A stretch of 64,000 nucleotides of DNA from Pseudomaricurvus alkylphenolicus (GTDB lineage Bacteria > Pseudomonadota > Gammaproteobacteria > Pseudomonadales > Cellvibrionaceae), in NCBI RefSeq assembly GCF_011683955.1, contig NZ_JAAQPI010000010.1, forward strand, positions 124,001 through 188,000. Reading direction: 5' to 3'. The position numbers were made by a program, and so were the translations under genes. Of the stretch, positions 17,767 to 27,175 are shown in pieces. Numbering within the stretch: the stretch's first letter is position 1; each line of letters begins with the position of its first letter. Below the pieces are notes generated by a model that saw only the letters and a list, made by a program, of their open reading frames with translations, was not told where the DNA came from and did not search any database.

Positions 17767-18954
17767 TCAGTCGTTTTCTGTTTCAACCATCTGAGCGATA
17801 TCCAGCGTTAAGTCCTCCAGGGTTTCAGGGGCATCCGTTAATTTGAGGTTGCCGGTTTCAGTGATCAGCACCGTATCGGAGAAACGGAATCCCCCGGTGC
17901 CCGGTAAATAGATGGCCGGTTCAATGCTGAATACCATACCGGGCTGAACTTCGTGTTGGTAACCTTCAGCCAGGAAAGGGGCCTCGTGATCGGTTACCCC
18001 AAAGCTGTGGCCAGTGCGATGCAACAGGTTTTCGGCATAACCACGGGATTTCAGCAGATCATTAACACGACGATCAACCTCTGACATGCAGGCGCCGGGT
18101 ACTGCCAGGTCGTAGGCCAGTGCTCTGGCGTCCAGCATATCGTTAAAGGGCTTTTTGGCGGCCTCGGGTACATGGCCAACAAAGAACGTACGTTCCAATT
18201 CCGCCCCGTAACCATTGGCCAAACCCTGTACCACCGTCACATGTGGTCCTCCCTCGACAATAGTCGCAAACAAATCGCCAAAGTTGTGCGGGTCATGGGA
18301 CATCTGTGGAGGCTGGCAGGCGGCATTGAATTTGCTGTTCAGGACATTGGTATTGGGATTGTCCATTAGCAGCTTTTGCATCAAATGGGTACTGACTTCT
18401 TTGTGCATCAGGATCGGCATCTGGCCCGGACGAGCCTCACTCAGTAATAGTTTGTGTCCTTGGTTGAGCAATTCACAGGTATAGGCGATGCGTCCAATTT
18501 CATACTCTGATTTTATCATCCGCACATCGTCGACGATATCCGTTGCGACTCTCTCTCCCGGGATCGCCTCAACGACGGCGAATGGGCAAAGGCTTTCCAC
18601 ACCAACGCGATGATTGGGTTGCAGTATATCCTGTAGGCGATCGAACCACATTTCACCCTCAGGGGCGGGAAATTCAAAGTAATGCAAAAGCTCGATATTG
18701 CCTACCGATTGGGTGCGCACATGAGGTTCTTCCAGTTTTGGCATCAGGAAGGTAAGGTTGCCGCTGGCGGGAACGAGAACAATAAATGGTCGTTCGTGTA
18801 CGAAATTGGAAAAATTGGTCAGATAGAAAATATTGGCTGGATCGTGACAAAGATAATAATCCAGGCCTTGTGCCTGCATCCTGAGTTGCACGCTTTCGAT
18901 CCGCGACGTAATTTCTTGCGCGGCGGGACATTCACTGGTTGGTTTTGGCTTCAT
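17767..18954 (-). CDS. Creatinase-like M24 family protein
   Basis: I start at the ATG at 18954 (395 residues), which has GGAG at the right distance; an ATG at 18969 has none. The N-terminal creatinase domain (VGVESL, DIVDDVRMIKSEYE) is followed by the pita-bread domain with GYGAELERTFF, HRTGHSFGVTDHE and SIEPAIYLPGTGGFRFSD. The two metal-binding aspartates of aminopeptidase P/prolidase are not there: the usual D-x-G segment reads VQGLANGYGAELERT, as in creatinase (ALERT), which works without metal and uses the His of GHSFGV. Its substrate could be an N-methyl or amidino compound. It is in a probable operon with the TBDR upstream (gap about 80 bases). Confidence 0.82.
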   Translation of the reverse strand: MKPKPTSECPAAQEITSRIESVQLRMQAQGLDYYLCHDPANIFYLTNFSNFVHERPFIVLVPASGNLTFLMPKLEEPHVRTQSVGNIELLHYFEFPAPEGEMWFDRLQDILQPNHRVGVESLCPFAVVEAIPGERVATDIVDDVRMIKSEYEIGRIAYTCELLNQGHKLLLSEARPGQMPILMHKEVSTHLMQKLLMDNPNTNVLNSKFNAACQPPQMSHDPHNFGDLFATIVEGGPHVTVVQGLANGYGAELERTFFVGHVPEAAKKPFNDMLDARALAYDLAVPGACMSEVDRRVNDLLKSRGYAENLLHRTGHSFGVTDHEAPFLAEGYQHEVQPGMVFSIEPAIYLPGTGGFRFSDTVLITETGNLKLTDAPETLEDLTLDIAQMVETEND

Positions 18955-19037
18955 TGGAGACTCCTGCATTAATTGCCGGTTAATGTGAGATGGATTCTTT
19001 TATTATCAATACGTCATTCCGCTAACGGGCTCTGGAA

Positions 19038-21353
19038 TCAGAAACGATAGCTCGCAGACACACCATAGGTTCTTGGCGTATTTCGGTATCCGGCACTAAA
19101 ACCGAAGCTTTCCATCTGTCCCACGTAATTGGTCAAATAGCTCTTGTCTGTCAGGTTGTTGGCAAACATGGCGAATTCCCATTGCTCATCTTCGGTGGTC
19201 AAAGCCACGCGTGCATCCACAACCGCGTAACCTTCCTGCTCGATACCCTCATGAACCAAATGTTTACCCTTGTAGGAGTAGCTGACAAAGCTGCGGACGT
19301 CACCGATGCCTTCGACCATCCAGCTGTGATCCAAGGCCAAGCTTCCAGAAAAGTTCGGAGAGAAGAGTAGCGGGGTTCCGGACAAATCTGCACCACCCAT
19401 GCTGTACTCAACATATTCCGCATCCATCCAGGTGGCATTTGCCAGCAAGGTCAGGTTTTCGCTCACCAGGTACTTGATATCCAGTTCCATCCCGTTGTTT
19501 GAGGCTTTACCGGCATTCTTGATCTGGACCAGATTGTTGGTGATTTGACGAACCTGTAGATCCTGATAGTTCAGATAAAAAATCGAGGCGTTTAACATCA
19601 GGCGTTGGTCGAACCAGGTTGACTTGATTCCGAACTCGTAGTTGGTCGCCAATTCAGGGTCGAAGCTTTCTGTTGCCGCAGGCGTGACGAAGAGAAAGTT
19701 GGACGGGTCAGGCGTGGGATAGGTGTTAAAGCCTCCGGACTTGTAGCCCTTGGTTGCGCTAAGGTACACCATGGCACTTTCCGTCAGTGCGTAGTCAAGC
19801 ACCAGGCGTGGGGAAAAGTTACTCCAGTTGTCTTCTCTTTCTTGCATGGATGGATCTGGAATGCCATTCGCGTCGACAAACTGCAGCCCGGATGGCATCA
19901 GAAAACCGGCGCCGCCAAACAATGCGGCCCCATCGGTTTGAATGGGATTGTCATAATGGATTTCTTTTTCGTCAATCGAGTAGCGCGCGCCGAAGGTTAG
20001 GTTCAGTCGATCAGTAGCTTGCCAGGTCAAGTCTCCATAGAGGGCATAACTATCAACCGAGCTGGACACGAAGCTGCTTTCGGAAAAGGGGTTGCCGTTA
20101 TTCAGGGGGCCACCTGCCAGGGAGGGATCGAGTGCGCCGGCATCAATAAGGGAAACGGTGAAGTCCATGCTGTTTCGCTCATGGGCAGCGCTGACACCAA
20201 CGAACCAATCCAGGCGGTCGCTACTGCTGGTCAGACGCAATTCCTGGCTGATGGATTCGTTGAATTCGATAGACTTATCGTTATTGCCCAGCAGATATTC
20301 CGTGCCGTCATAGTCTGAAGCGGAGGTGGTTGTAAAGGTTCTATAAGAACTCAGGGAAGACAGTGTCAGTTCGTCATTGAACTCCCACTTAACGATGACC
20401 GAGTGTTGTCTCAGTTGTCGCTCCAGAATAGGTTCAACGGCTGTCAGATCATTTGCGGAGGGTTTAAGGCCCAACCGGAAGAGCAGATCTCTGTTGCCAT
20501 TGGCGCTCGTGTGGTCGCCGGTTTTGCTGGTGGAAGGGGCATAGGCCGGTACGCCTGCTGCAAGGCTGAGCTTGCGCATATTTTCGGTATAGGCGGACAT
20601 TTCATCAATTCGACTCCAGTTGCTGGAAAAATCCACTTCCACGGCTTCTGAAGGCAGCCAGGTGAGTTTGAGGCGCCCATTGGCTCGATCTCTGGAGTTT
20701 CCATATTCACCACCCTCCGTGTTTTCCTGCCAGCCATCGCGCTGTTGAATGCTCCCTGAGGCACGCAGGTAGAGGGTATCTTCGATTAACGGCAGGTTTA
20801 TTATGCCTTTGGCATGTTGATTGTCGTACTTGCCCAACTCCATCGAGATTTCGCCGTTCAGTTCTTCAGAAGTCTCCTCGGTGACAATACTGATCGCACC
20901 TCCGATCGAGTTACGGCCAAATAGCGTTCCCTGCGGGCCTTTCAGTACTTCGATCCGGGCAATGTCCATCAGCTCGGTCAGGGCGCCGCCGTTGCGAGAG
21001 GCATAAATACCGTCGATATAGACCCCAACACTGGGGTCGGCACCGATGCCGGTGTCGTTAGAGCCGATGCCACGAATATAGGATCGCGGAAAGGCATCAC
21101 TGCCTCCACTGACACTGAACCCTGGCGTCATATTGGTCAGGCCCTTAAAGTCAGCAGCACCAATTTGTTTAAGGTGGTCACCGGTGTAGGCTGACAGTGC
21201 AATGGGGACGTCCTGCGAGCTTTGAGCGCGTTTTTGTGCGGTAACCACAATTTCTTCAAATCTCCAGCCGTCGTCTTGTGCTTGGGTTACGGTACTGATC
21301 GCCGAGGCCAACAAACCGGCAGCCAGGGTGGTGTGGATCTTATAATTGCTCAT
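19038..21353 (-). CDS. TonB-dependent outer-membrane receptor
   Basis: From the ATG at 21353 the protein has 771 residues; an upstream ATG at 21383 would add ten that lack signal-peptide character. Signal peptide about residues 1-26, then the TonB-box-like FEEIVVTAQKR, plug domain with RIEVLKGPQGTLFGRNSIGG, and a barrel ending in VSASYRF, a typical C-terminal phenylalanine. It is followed on the same strand by the creatinase-like gene, which suggests that the imported compound is processed by that protein. The gene is divergent from the AraC regulator at 21533, the probable controller. Confidence 0.92.
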   Translation of the reverse strand: MSNYKIHTTLAAGLLASAISTVTQAQDDGWRFEEIVVTAQKRAQSSQDVPIALSAYTGDHLKQIGAADFKGLTNMTPGFSVSGGSDAFPRSYIRGIGSNDTGIGADPSVGVYIDGIYASRNGGALTELMDIARIEVLKGPQGTLFGRNSIGGAISIVTEETSEELNGEISMELGKYDNQHAKGIINLPLIEDTLYLRASGSIQQRDGWQENTEGGEYGNSRDRANGRLKLTWLPSEAVEVDFSSNWSRIDEMSAYTENMRKLSLAAGVPAYAPSTSKTGDHTSANGNRDLLFRLGLKPSANDLTAVEPILERQLRQHSVIVKWEFNDELTLSSLSSYRTFTTTSASDYDGTEYLLGNNDKSIEFNESISQELRLTSSSDRLDWFVGVSAAHERNSMDFTVSLIDAGALDPSLAGGPLNNGNPFSESSFVSSSVDSYALYGDLTWQATDRLNLTFGARYSIDEKEIHYDNPIQTDGAALFGGAGFLMPSGLQFVDANGIPDPSMQEREDNWSNFSPRLVLDYALTESAMVYLSATKGYKSGGFNTYPTPDPSNFLFVTPAATESFDPELATNYEFGIKSTWFDQRLMLNASIFYLNYQDLQVRQITNNLVQIKNAGKASNNGMELDIKYLVSENLTLLANATWMDAEYVEYSMGGADLSGTPLLFSPNFSGSLALDHSWMVEGIGDVRSFVSYSYKGKHLVHEGIEQEGYAVVDARVALTTEDEQWEFAMFANNLTDKSYLTNYVGQMESFGFSAGYRNTPRTYGVSASYRF

Positions 21354-21468
21354 AAGGCGTACTCGCTTCGAATATAGTGACACTTGTTATGTTTGCTGAT
21401 GGCTCGAGTCCAGACTTGGCAGCTGAAGAGCACATTGCCAGTAAACAATACGCGGCTGGATTGCCACA

Positions 21469-21499
21469 GGCATACCATTTTGAGACAATTGGCATACCA
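21469..21499. promoter_or_regulatory. Direct repeat, candidate AraC-family operator
   Basis: GGCATACCA occurs at 21469-21477 and again at 21491-21499, a 22-base period (two helical turns), in the gap between the receptor and the AraC gene. Direct repeats on one helix face are the usual target of AraC-type regulators. Confidence 0.5.
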
Positions 21500-21532
21500 A
21501 TTTACGACAGATTGGAGCAATAAGGACAAGCA

Positions 21533-22558
21533 ATGGATAAGTCCCTTGATTCGGACCCTTCACTATTTGCTGATAGCGACATCCTGTTGGGTGCCTGGGA
21601 GGCGGCCCAGGAGTTGGAAATAGATTTGAGAGACTCTCTCAGGTTGAGTGGCATTCGACAGCAGCAACTGCTAAGCCCGAAAACGTATCTCGGGTACCAG
21701 CAGGTTGTGACGTTTCTAAATGATGTGGCTACGCGGAATCAGTGTCCAAACTTTGGTTTTTACGTTGCCAGACACCAACCTTCGCTGCGTTTTGGTGTAT
21801 TGACCCAGTTGCCCAGATTGTGCGCCACCGTGGGGGAGGCTGTCGCCAAAACCTTCAAGTACGCCAAGCTTTATAATCAGGCGTCCATGTGGCAGGTTTG
21901 CGAGGAGGGTGACTATATTGTCATGAAGCGACATCAGCGAGTCGCCACCACTGGATCGCTGGTGCAGTTGCACCAATTGGCAATTACCTTGATGATCAAG
22001 GCGTCACAATCGTTTCTCAATGAAAACTATCTTCTGGCTTCGGTTTCTTTTTCCCATTCCCAACCTGATAACTACAAAATCTATCAACGCTACTATCGTG
22101 CACCGGTCTATTTTAATCAGGAGTATGATGGTTATGTTTTCCCTAAGGACTATCTATCGATACCCATTGAAACCGCCAATCCCGAATTACTGAGCATTGT
22201 AGAGGCGCATCTGGATGGTCTACTTGTGGACGAGCCTGGAGATGATGTGATTTGTGGGGTCAGGGCAATGATTCGGACTAACCTGGGAACCAGTTTGTGT
22301 AATCTTGATGGTATTTCACAACTCATGAATAAGCACCCGCGTGCATTGCAGCGGATCTTGAAGGAGCAGGGGATGGGGTTTCGGGATCTGCTCAATGAAG
22401 TTCGTCAGGAGGTTGCCGAGCATTATCTGTTAAATTCCAATATCACTCTGGTAGATCTTGCCGACATGCTGGGGTACAACAATGTCAGTGCTTTTTCCAG
22501 AGCGTTCAAAACCTTTACCGGAGTATCTCCTCACGATTGGCGCCTGGCATATGCCTGA
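21533..22558 (+). CDS. AraC-family transcriptional regulator
   Basis: The protein has 341 residues. The N-terminal two-thirds match the arabinose-binding-like domain of the OruR/ArgR-type AraC group (QVVTFLNDVATRNQCPNFGFYVA, LPRLCATVGEAV). Two helix-turn-helix motifs are at the C-terminus: LDGISQLMNKHPRALQRIL and LVDLADMLGYNNVSAFSRAF, then GVSPHDWR. AAGGA precedes the ATG. It is divergent from the receptor/creatinase-like pair, which it probably activates in response to the imported compound. Confidence 0.92.
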   Translation: MDKSLDSDPSLFADSDILLGAWEAAQELEIDLRDSLRLSGIRQQQLLSPKTYLGYQQVVTFLNDVATRNQCPNFGFYVARHQPSLRFGVLTQLPRLCATVGEAVAKTFKYAKLYNQASMWQVCEEGDYIVMKRHQRVATTGSLVQLHQLAITLMIKASQSFLNENYLLASVSFSHSQPDNYKIYQRYYRAPVYFNQEYDGYVFPKDYLSIPIETANPELLSIVEAHLDGLLVDEPGDDVICGVRAMIRTNLGTSLCNLDGISQLMNKHPRALQRILKEQGMGFRDLLNEVRQEVAEHYLLNSNITLVDLADMLGYNNVSAFSRAFKTFTGVSPHDWRLAYA

Positions 22559-22637
22559 ATTCCGCCAGCTGCGTTCGAAAGGCGATCGATTATTCAAATT
22601 GCTGCCTTGGGGCGTTACCCGCATGGGGGACAATGTC

Positions 22638-22799
22638 ATGGATGAACATTTCCATTACACAGGATATCGTCACTTTGAGATAACCCGTGAGGACAAATCC
22701 ATGGGCCATATTCGTTTCGGCGGCGGATTCTATGAAGGGGCCCCCGTGGAGATGAAACTGGATGGAATTGCTCTTTCGAGGCTCAAGCGGGTTCGCTGA
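22638..22799 (+). CDS. Possible small ORF of unknown function
   Basis: A 53-residue frame starting at the ATG at 22638, with GGGGGA seven bases upstream, between the AraC and LysE genes. The frame is open further back to 22551, overlapping the AraC stop. The sequence is mixed polar with HFHYTGYRHFEI and GGGFYEGAPVEMKLDG. I recognise no family; it may be noise. Confidence 0.25.
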   Translation: MDEHFHYTGYRHFEITREDKSMGHIRFGGGFYEGAPVEMKLDGIALSRLKRVR

Positions 22800-22871
22800 G
22801 CATTGTCTTCCTTGGGCCAACTGCTCTATGATTGCAGACCATTCATGTTTAAGATTTAAGGTGCTACGCCA

Positions 22872-23501
22872 ATGGCATTAGAACTCTGGCTCGCTTTTGT
22901 GGTTGCCTCACTGCTGATTTCGATTTCACCCGGTGCCGGTGCCGTTAACACCATGAGCAATGGCCTGCGCTATGGCGTCAAAGATTCACTGCCGGCCATA
23001 TTCGGCCTGCAACTGGGGTATGGTATACAGATTGTTCTTGTGGGTATCGGACTTGGGGCGCTGTTGGCGTCCTCGGCACTCGCGTTTGAAATTGTGAAAT
23101 GGTGCGGCGTCGTCTACCTGGTCTGGCTGGGATACAAGAAGTGGACGCAGCCGCCATTGGCCTTTGACGACGGCATTGATGGTAACCGCCGAGAGAGCAA
23201 ACAGCGCCAGTTCTGGCAAGCGGCCTTCGTTAATCTCACCAACCCCAAAGCGACGGTGTTTTTGTTGGCCCTGTTTCCGCAGTTTGTTGATACTCAGGTA
23301 GCGACTCAGAGCACTCAGTATTTGGTCATGGGCACCACGCTTATCGTGGCTGACATTGTGGTAATGGTGGGCTATGCCAGCCTGGCGTCACAGCTGTCCC
23401 GCTGGATGAAAAGCGACAGCCATCAGGTTATTCAAAACCGTGTTTTCGGTGGCATGTTTGTGGGTGTTGCGGGACTAATGGCCAGTTATCGAAACGCATA
23501 A
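22872..23501 (+). CDS. LysE/RhtB-family amino-acid exporter
   Basis: The protein has 209 residues with the six-helix LysE layout. The N-terminal SISPGAGAVNTMSNGLRYGVKD and central FVNLTNPKATVFLLALFPQF are the family's conserved loops. It would export an amino acid or homoserine-lactone-like small molecule from the cytoplasm. AAGGTG stands seven bases before the ATG. No pathway link to the neighbours is visible. Confidence 0.9.
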   Translation: MALELWLAFVVASLLISISPGAGAVNTMSNGLRYGVKDSLPAIFGLQLGYGIQIVLVGIGLGALLASSALAFEIVKWCGVVYLVWLGYKKWTQPPLAFDDGIDGNRRESKQRQFWQAAFVNLTNPKATVFLLALFPQFVDTQVATQSTQYLVMGTTLIVADIVVMVGYASLASQLSRWMKSDSHQVIQNRVFGGMFVGVAGLMASYRNA

Positions 23502-23509
23502 GGCATAAC

Positions 23510-23641
23510 ATGGCGGGGCATGCAGGAGTTCCTCTGCGGCATATCCCTGACACCTCTGTGCATTATGGGGTATTGGTTAACGGCGCTTGGATAACCAAGC
23601 ACGACCTGTTAAACATGTTGAAACCTCAAACCAGCCAATAA
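23510..23641 (+). CDS. Possible 43-residue ORF
   Basis: Starts nine bases after the LysE stop, with AAGG about seven bases ahead of the ATG, and runs cleanly to a TAA. The segment VHYGVLVNGAWITKHDLLNML looks protein-like but I recognise no family. It may be a remnant or chance frame. Confidence 0.22.
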   Translation: MAGHAGVPLRHIPDTSVHYGVLVNGAWITKHDLLNMLKPQTSQ

Positions 23642-23702
23642 ATGTGTTTAGCCGGTGCTTTCTCGTTCCCGTAGCAGCGGACTGCCATTGTCCATGGGAG
23701 TG

Positions 23703-23906
23703 CTAATGGTAGCTTTTTTCCAGATAAAATTTATTGCTATTCAGGACGGTGTGGAAATAGAAGAATGCCTGCTCCAAGGCGTCATATAACTGCTCTTTTT
23801 CCATCGCGAGTTTACACATAAACTCAAAGCTGTCCCGGCCTCCAGCGTTGGGAATTTTTCCCCAGAAAGTCGCCATACTTGACGATTTATCGCATAATAA
23901 TTCCAA
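23703..23906 (-). CDS. Weak hypothetical ORF
   Basis: A 67-residue frame (MELLCDKSSSMATFWGK...) with no recognisable domain and no strong ribosome-binding site, inside an otherwise empty 590-base stretch before the outer-membrane barrel gene. A GTAGCAGCGGACT fragment at about 23671 resembles the hairpin repeat seen at 40004 and 44248. I regard the ORF as doubtful. Confidence 0.15.
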   Translation of the reverse strand: MELLCDKSSSMATFWGKIPNAGGRDSFEFMCKLAMEKEQLYDALEQAFFYFHTVLNSNKFYLEKSYH

Positions 23907-24231
23907 GCTGCTCGGCGCTGAAGACGTAGTGGTTTATTAACTTATTGAATGAGATGTTACAGACCTCGCATTGCGTTGCAATCTCAAAAATTCACCACAC
24001 TCCACAATAGCAAAAAGTATAAGAGATATAAAGGCCTCTTGGCGCCTCGATATCTCGGCGTTTGAGTGCGGTTTGCCTGTAGCTCGGTGTCGACGGTAGT
24101 TGTTTTAGAGGGCTGCAGCCATCAGTTTCAAGTAGCACTTGCGAAAATTCTGAATATGGATAGAATGCCCGCTACTTAATTCGCAATGAATTAAGAAACG
24201 AAAACAAGATGAAACACTTAAAAGGATTTTC

Positions 24232-24696
24232 ATGAAAAAGATCATACCCTTTGTTCTGGCGATCGCCAGTTCCACCGCTTTTGCCGCCGATTCCGGTGAA
24301 TTCTATCTCGGACTAAAATCCGGAACCCTGGACGTCGATGTCTCTGGTCTGGATGCATCCACGCCAAAAGCCGCTGTTATTGGCTACCGAAAAGGCAGCT
24401 GGGGTGCGGAGTTCGAGGCCAACTACGCCGATGTGGATTACGGATACGGATCTGCAGATTTTCGTTCTTTTGCGCTCTATGGTGTCTACCGCAGTGAGGG
24501 CGATTTCTACCTAAAGGCGAAAGCCGGTGTGCTGAGAGAGGAACTCAAGGTTTCCTTCGCCAGTGAGGAAGAAACCGGGTTCTCAGCGGGTATCGGCGCC
24601 GGCTGGAGACTTGGCGCGGTCACTCTGGAAGCCGAGTACACCATTGTAGAAGAAGACGTTAACTTCTACAGCCTCGGTGCCAACTTTCATTTCTGA
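24232..24696 (+). CDS. Small outer-membrane beta-barrel protein (opacity/OmpA-like)
   Basis: The protein has 154 residues with a clear signal peptide cleaved after AFA (residues 1-19). The mature part alternates hydrophobic and polar residues in about eight strands and ends YSLGANFHF, with a terminal Phe, as expected for BAM-assembled barrels. AAAAGG precedes the ATG. Function unknown; such proteins often serve as surface or stress-related porin-like factors. Confidence 0.8.
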   Translation: MKKIIPFVLAIASSTAFAADSGEFYLGLKSGTLDVDVSGLDASTPKAAVIGYRKGSWGAEFEANYADVDYGYGSADFRSFALYGVYRSEGDFYLKAKAGVLREELKVSFASEEETGFSAGIGAGWRLGAVTLEAEYTIVEEDVNFYSLGANFHF

Positions 24697-24859
24697 TTGA
24701 TCGCTATGGGTCGGCGCTCTTGAGAGCGTCGATTCAACTCGTGCAAAATATCCACGACCCAAAAATGGGTTCTCACATGCCCTCTTTAGCCGCCATATGG
24801 TCCGCTATTCTGACTCGATTTCTCATGCCGTTTTCGCGGTAAAACCCTGGCTGCCTTGT

Positions 24860-25828
24860 TTACGTACCCGCCTTGGGGTCTGCTGGGCGGAATGCCTTCG
24901 GGCTCTTTTGGAAGCGTTGTTTAAAGACACGGCTGAAATGGGAAGAGCTGCTGAATCCCCAGGAATAGGCGATTTCGGTTATGGACTTTCCGGAAAAGTA
25001 GGGGTTTTCGATATCTCGTTTACAGCGATCCAGGCGACGCTCCCAGAGTAATCGACTGGCCGAAATCCCTTCAGCTTTGAACAATTTGTGCATGTACCTC
25101 TCCGTAATGCCATGGGCTTCGGCAATTTTCTCGATCGATAGATCCGAGTCTCTCAGGTGCTCTTCAATATAGAGTCTGATCTGATGCAATTGGAACGCGC
25201 GGCAGTCGGTGGATTCTCGAGCGGATACATCCAGATATGAGAGCGCTGCGACATTTAGAGTTTCAATCACAGACCGAGTTAAACTGCTGACTTCTGGAAG
25301 GCTAAGGTTCGGTGCTTGTTGAATAAAGGTTTTTAGAAAACTGGAGGCCACGCAGCCGATGCCTTCGCTGCCGGGGATGGCGAGCCCTGTGATTCGTTGG
25401 GGAGAAATTAAATCCCTGTGAATTTCGTCCCAAGGCATTTGCAGAAGGAATACTTTGACCGGTCCCGGAAACCTGAGATCGAAGCCTCTGGCCGAATCGA
25501 GCAGTGTAATATCCCCCGGATTGAGAGTGACATTGTGCCCCCCCTGCGCAACGTGGCCTGTTCCAAAGGTTTGAATCATCACCACAATAAATGTCTGCTC
25601 ATTACTCGGGCCCGTGGGCTCCGGGTGGTGCACGTTGTGAGCCTGGGCCTTGATCTCGTAGATGGTAACAGGCCCTACATTATTAGAAACCATTGTGCCG
25701 AAAAACTTCTGACCCCCATATTCGTGTGTATCGATCTCCAGGGGAAACAGAAGATGACTGCTCTGGTTGCTCCAGAATTTGAGTCGCTTGTCGAGCGGAA
25801 TCCTTCTTGTTGAATAGGACTGTTTCAT
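24860..25828 (-). CDS. AraC-family transcriptional regulator (AraC-binding-like N-terminus)
   Basis: The 322-residue protein has an N-terminal cupin-like sensing domain (RLKFWSNQ, NPGDITLLDS near residue 107) and a C-terminal HTH pair: LSIEKIAEAHGITERYMHKLF and ITEIAYSWGFSSSSHFSRVF followed by SPKAFR. It resembles the FeaR/NahR-like AraC group that controls aromatic or amine oxidation. It is divergent from the NmrA/MBL/ALDH/TBDR operon at 26280 and probably regulates it. Confidence 0.9.
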   Translation of the reverse strand: MKQSYSTRRIPLDKRLKFWSNQSSHLLFPLEIDTHEYGGQKFFGTMVSNNVGPVTIYEIKAQAHNVHHPEPTGPSNEQTFIVVMIQTFGTGHVAQGGHNVTLNPGDITLLDSARGFDLRFPGPVKVFLLQMPWDEIHRDLISPQRITGLAIPGSEGIGCVASSFLKTFIQQAPNLSLPEVSSLTRSVIETLNVAALSYLDVSARESTDCRAFQLHQIRLYIEEHLRDSDLSIEKIAEAHGITERYMHKLFKAEGISASRLLWERRLDRCKRDIENPYFSGKSITEIAYSWGFSSSSHFSRVFKQRFQKSPKAFRPADPKAGT

Positions 25829-26279
25829 AAACGGGATTTTAGCCTCTCGTCACATCTCGTGACGATTCTGAATGTTTCTCTGATGGTCTCCTTGTGGAGA
25901 TGCAGCCGGCAGCTCTCAACCCACCGTATGATTCCTTTGCCATTGTTTGGGCCAAAATTGACCTCGAATAGGGGTATAGAAAATCCAGAATAACACCTCT
26001 GTAGGATCACAGTCTACCGGCCTGCCTAAGGCTCCCAGCGCCTGTTTTTCGGTCGCAGGTACGGGGGAGGTTAAGGCGTCGACCCTAGCTTTTCGTCGGT
26101 GGTCACAAGCAAGAAATAGTTCACCTTCAGGCAATTTTTGGCGCTGGTCCGGCGCTACTCTGAGTCCTGTGGTTTGAAAGAGAATTTTTGCAATTTCAGT
26201 AAAAGAGGTCAAAAGAGGCAATGTTAATGATCAAACTGAGTCTAAGGGCTCATTCTCCTGGCAGCCCAATGGTGACGCT
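25829..26279. other. Divergent intergenic region (450 bases)
   Basis: Shared upstream region of the AraC regulator and the NmrA-like operon. A 101-codon frame on the minus strand (25916-26221) has no domain or ribosome-binding site and is discounted. I saw no clear operator repeat. Confidence 0.4.
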
Positions 26280-27155
26280 ATGATTTTGGTTTGCGCAGCT
26301 AGTGGCCGTATTGGCAGGCGAGTGTTAAAGCACCTGATCACTTCTGAGAATTCTGATCAAGTCGTCGCTGGAGCCAGAGTCAACCCTCAAGGTGTAGATG
26401 CGAACTTCCGTATTGTCAACTATGACGATGTAAATGGCATGGTGAAAGCTTTTGAGGGGGTTGAAAGAGTGGTCTTTATCCCGAGCTTTGCCGATACCGA
26501 CAGAAGGGCGATGCAAGGCCGCAATGTGGTTGCAGCGGCGGAGCGCGCAGGCGTCTCGCAAATCCTATTCATTGGCATTATGGATACCCGATTGGACTCC
26601 CCGTTGCCCTTCGCTCGGGCCTATGGAGAAATGGAATCAGCCCTGCTGAATTCTCCTGTACCGGCGGTGATTCTGCGCACCTCCATGTATACCGACAATC
26701 TTGCCGAGCAGTACCCGGTTTGGCTTAAAACGGGTCAGTTAGTGACTTGTGCGGGGAGCGGAAGAGTTTCTTACGTTTCTCGCGATGACATTGCCGCTTC
26801 TATCGTAGGGGTATTGCGTGATCCAGTTGACCACCATCGCAACCGGATCTACAAGCTTACCGGGCCTGAAGCTCTGAGCTACGCCGATGTTGCCGGCCTT
26901 ATCAACGAGTTACACGGATCGGACATCAAGCTCGTTAATGTCAATTGCAGCGAATTTGCTGATCGCCTGAAGGATATCTGGGGCGTTGCCTATGAAGGCA
27001 TTGAACATGTTGCCCGGGTTACGCCCTTGTTTCAAACGGTGTTCAGGCAGGGAATGATGAGTGATGTCACATCCGATGTATTGAACTTGTCCGGAAGGTC
27101 TCCGGAGTCGGCCCAGTCGTGGCTGGGACGACACCAACTAAACCAGCCAATGTAA
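26280..27155 (+). CDS. NmrA-like NAD(P)-binding protein (atypical SDR)
   Basis: The 291-residue protein opens with ILVCAASGRIGRRV, the NmrA/QOR2-type GxxGxxG dinucleotide motif at residues 8-14. It lacks the classical YxxxK pair, as do redox sensors and quinone reductases of this group. Central segments GVERVVFIPSFAD and ILRTSMYTDNLAEQYPVWL match the NAD(P)H:quinone oxidoreductase 2 / NmrA layout. It begins an apparent operon and is followed by an MBL-fold hydrolase 20 bases on. A reductase or redox-sensing role is inferred. Confidence 0.78.
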   Translation: MILVCAASGRIGRRVLKHLITSENSDQVVAGARVNPQGVDANFRIVNYDDVNGMVKAFEGVERVVFIPSFADTDRRAMQGRNVVAAAERAGVSQILFIGIMDTRLDSPLPFARAYGEMESALLNSPVPAVILRTSMYTDNLAEQYPVWLKTGQLVTCAGSGRVSYVSRDDIAASIVGVLRDPVDHHRNRIYKLTGPEALSYADVAGLINELHGSDIKLVNVNCSEFADRLKDIWGVAYEGIEHVARVTPLFQTVFRQGMMSDVTSDVLNLSGRSPESAQSWLGRHQLNQPM

Positions 27156-27175
27156 CGCAAAAACGAAAAGGTAGT

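Noticed and set aside
17767-18954. DMSP lyase DddP
   Set aside because: The metal ligands needed by DddP are missing and creatinase-type residues are present.
25916-26221. Minus-strand 101-codon frame in the AraC/NmrA gap
   Set aside because: It has no domain or ribosome-binding site and lies in a divergent promoter region.
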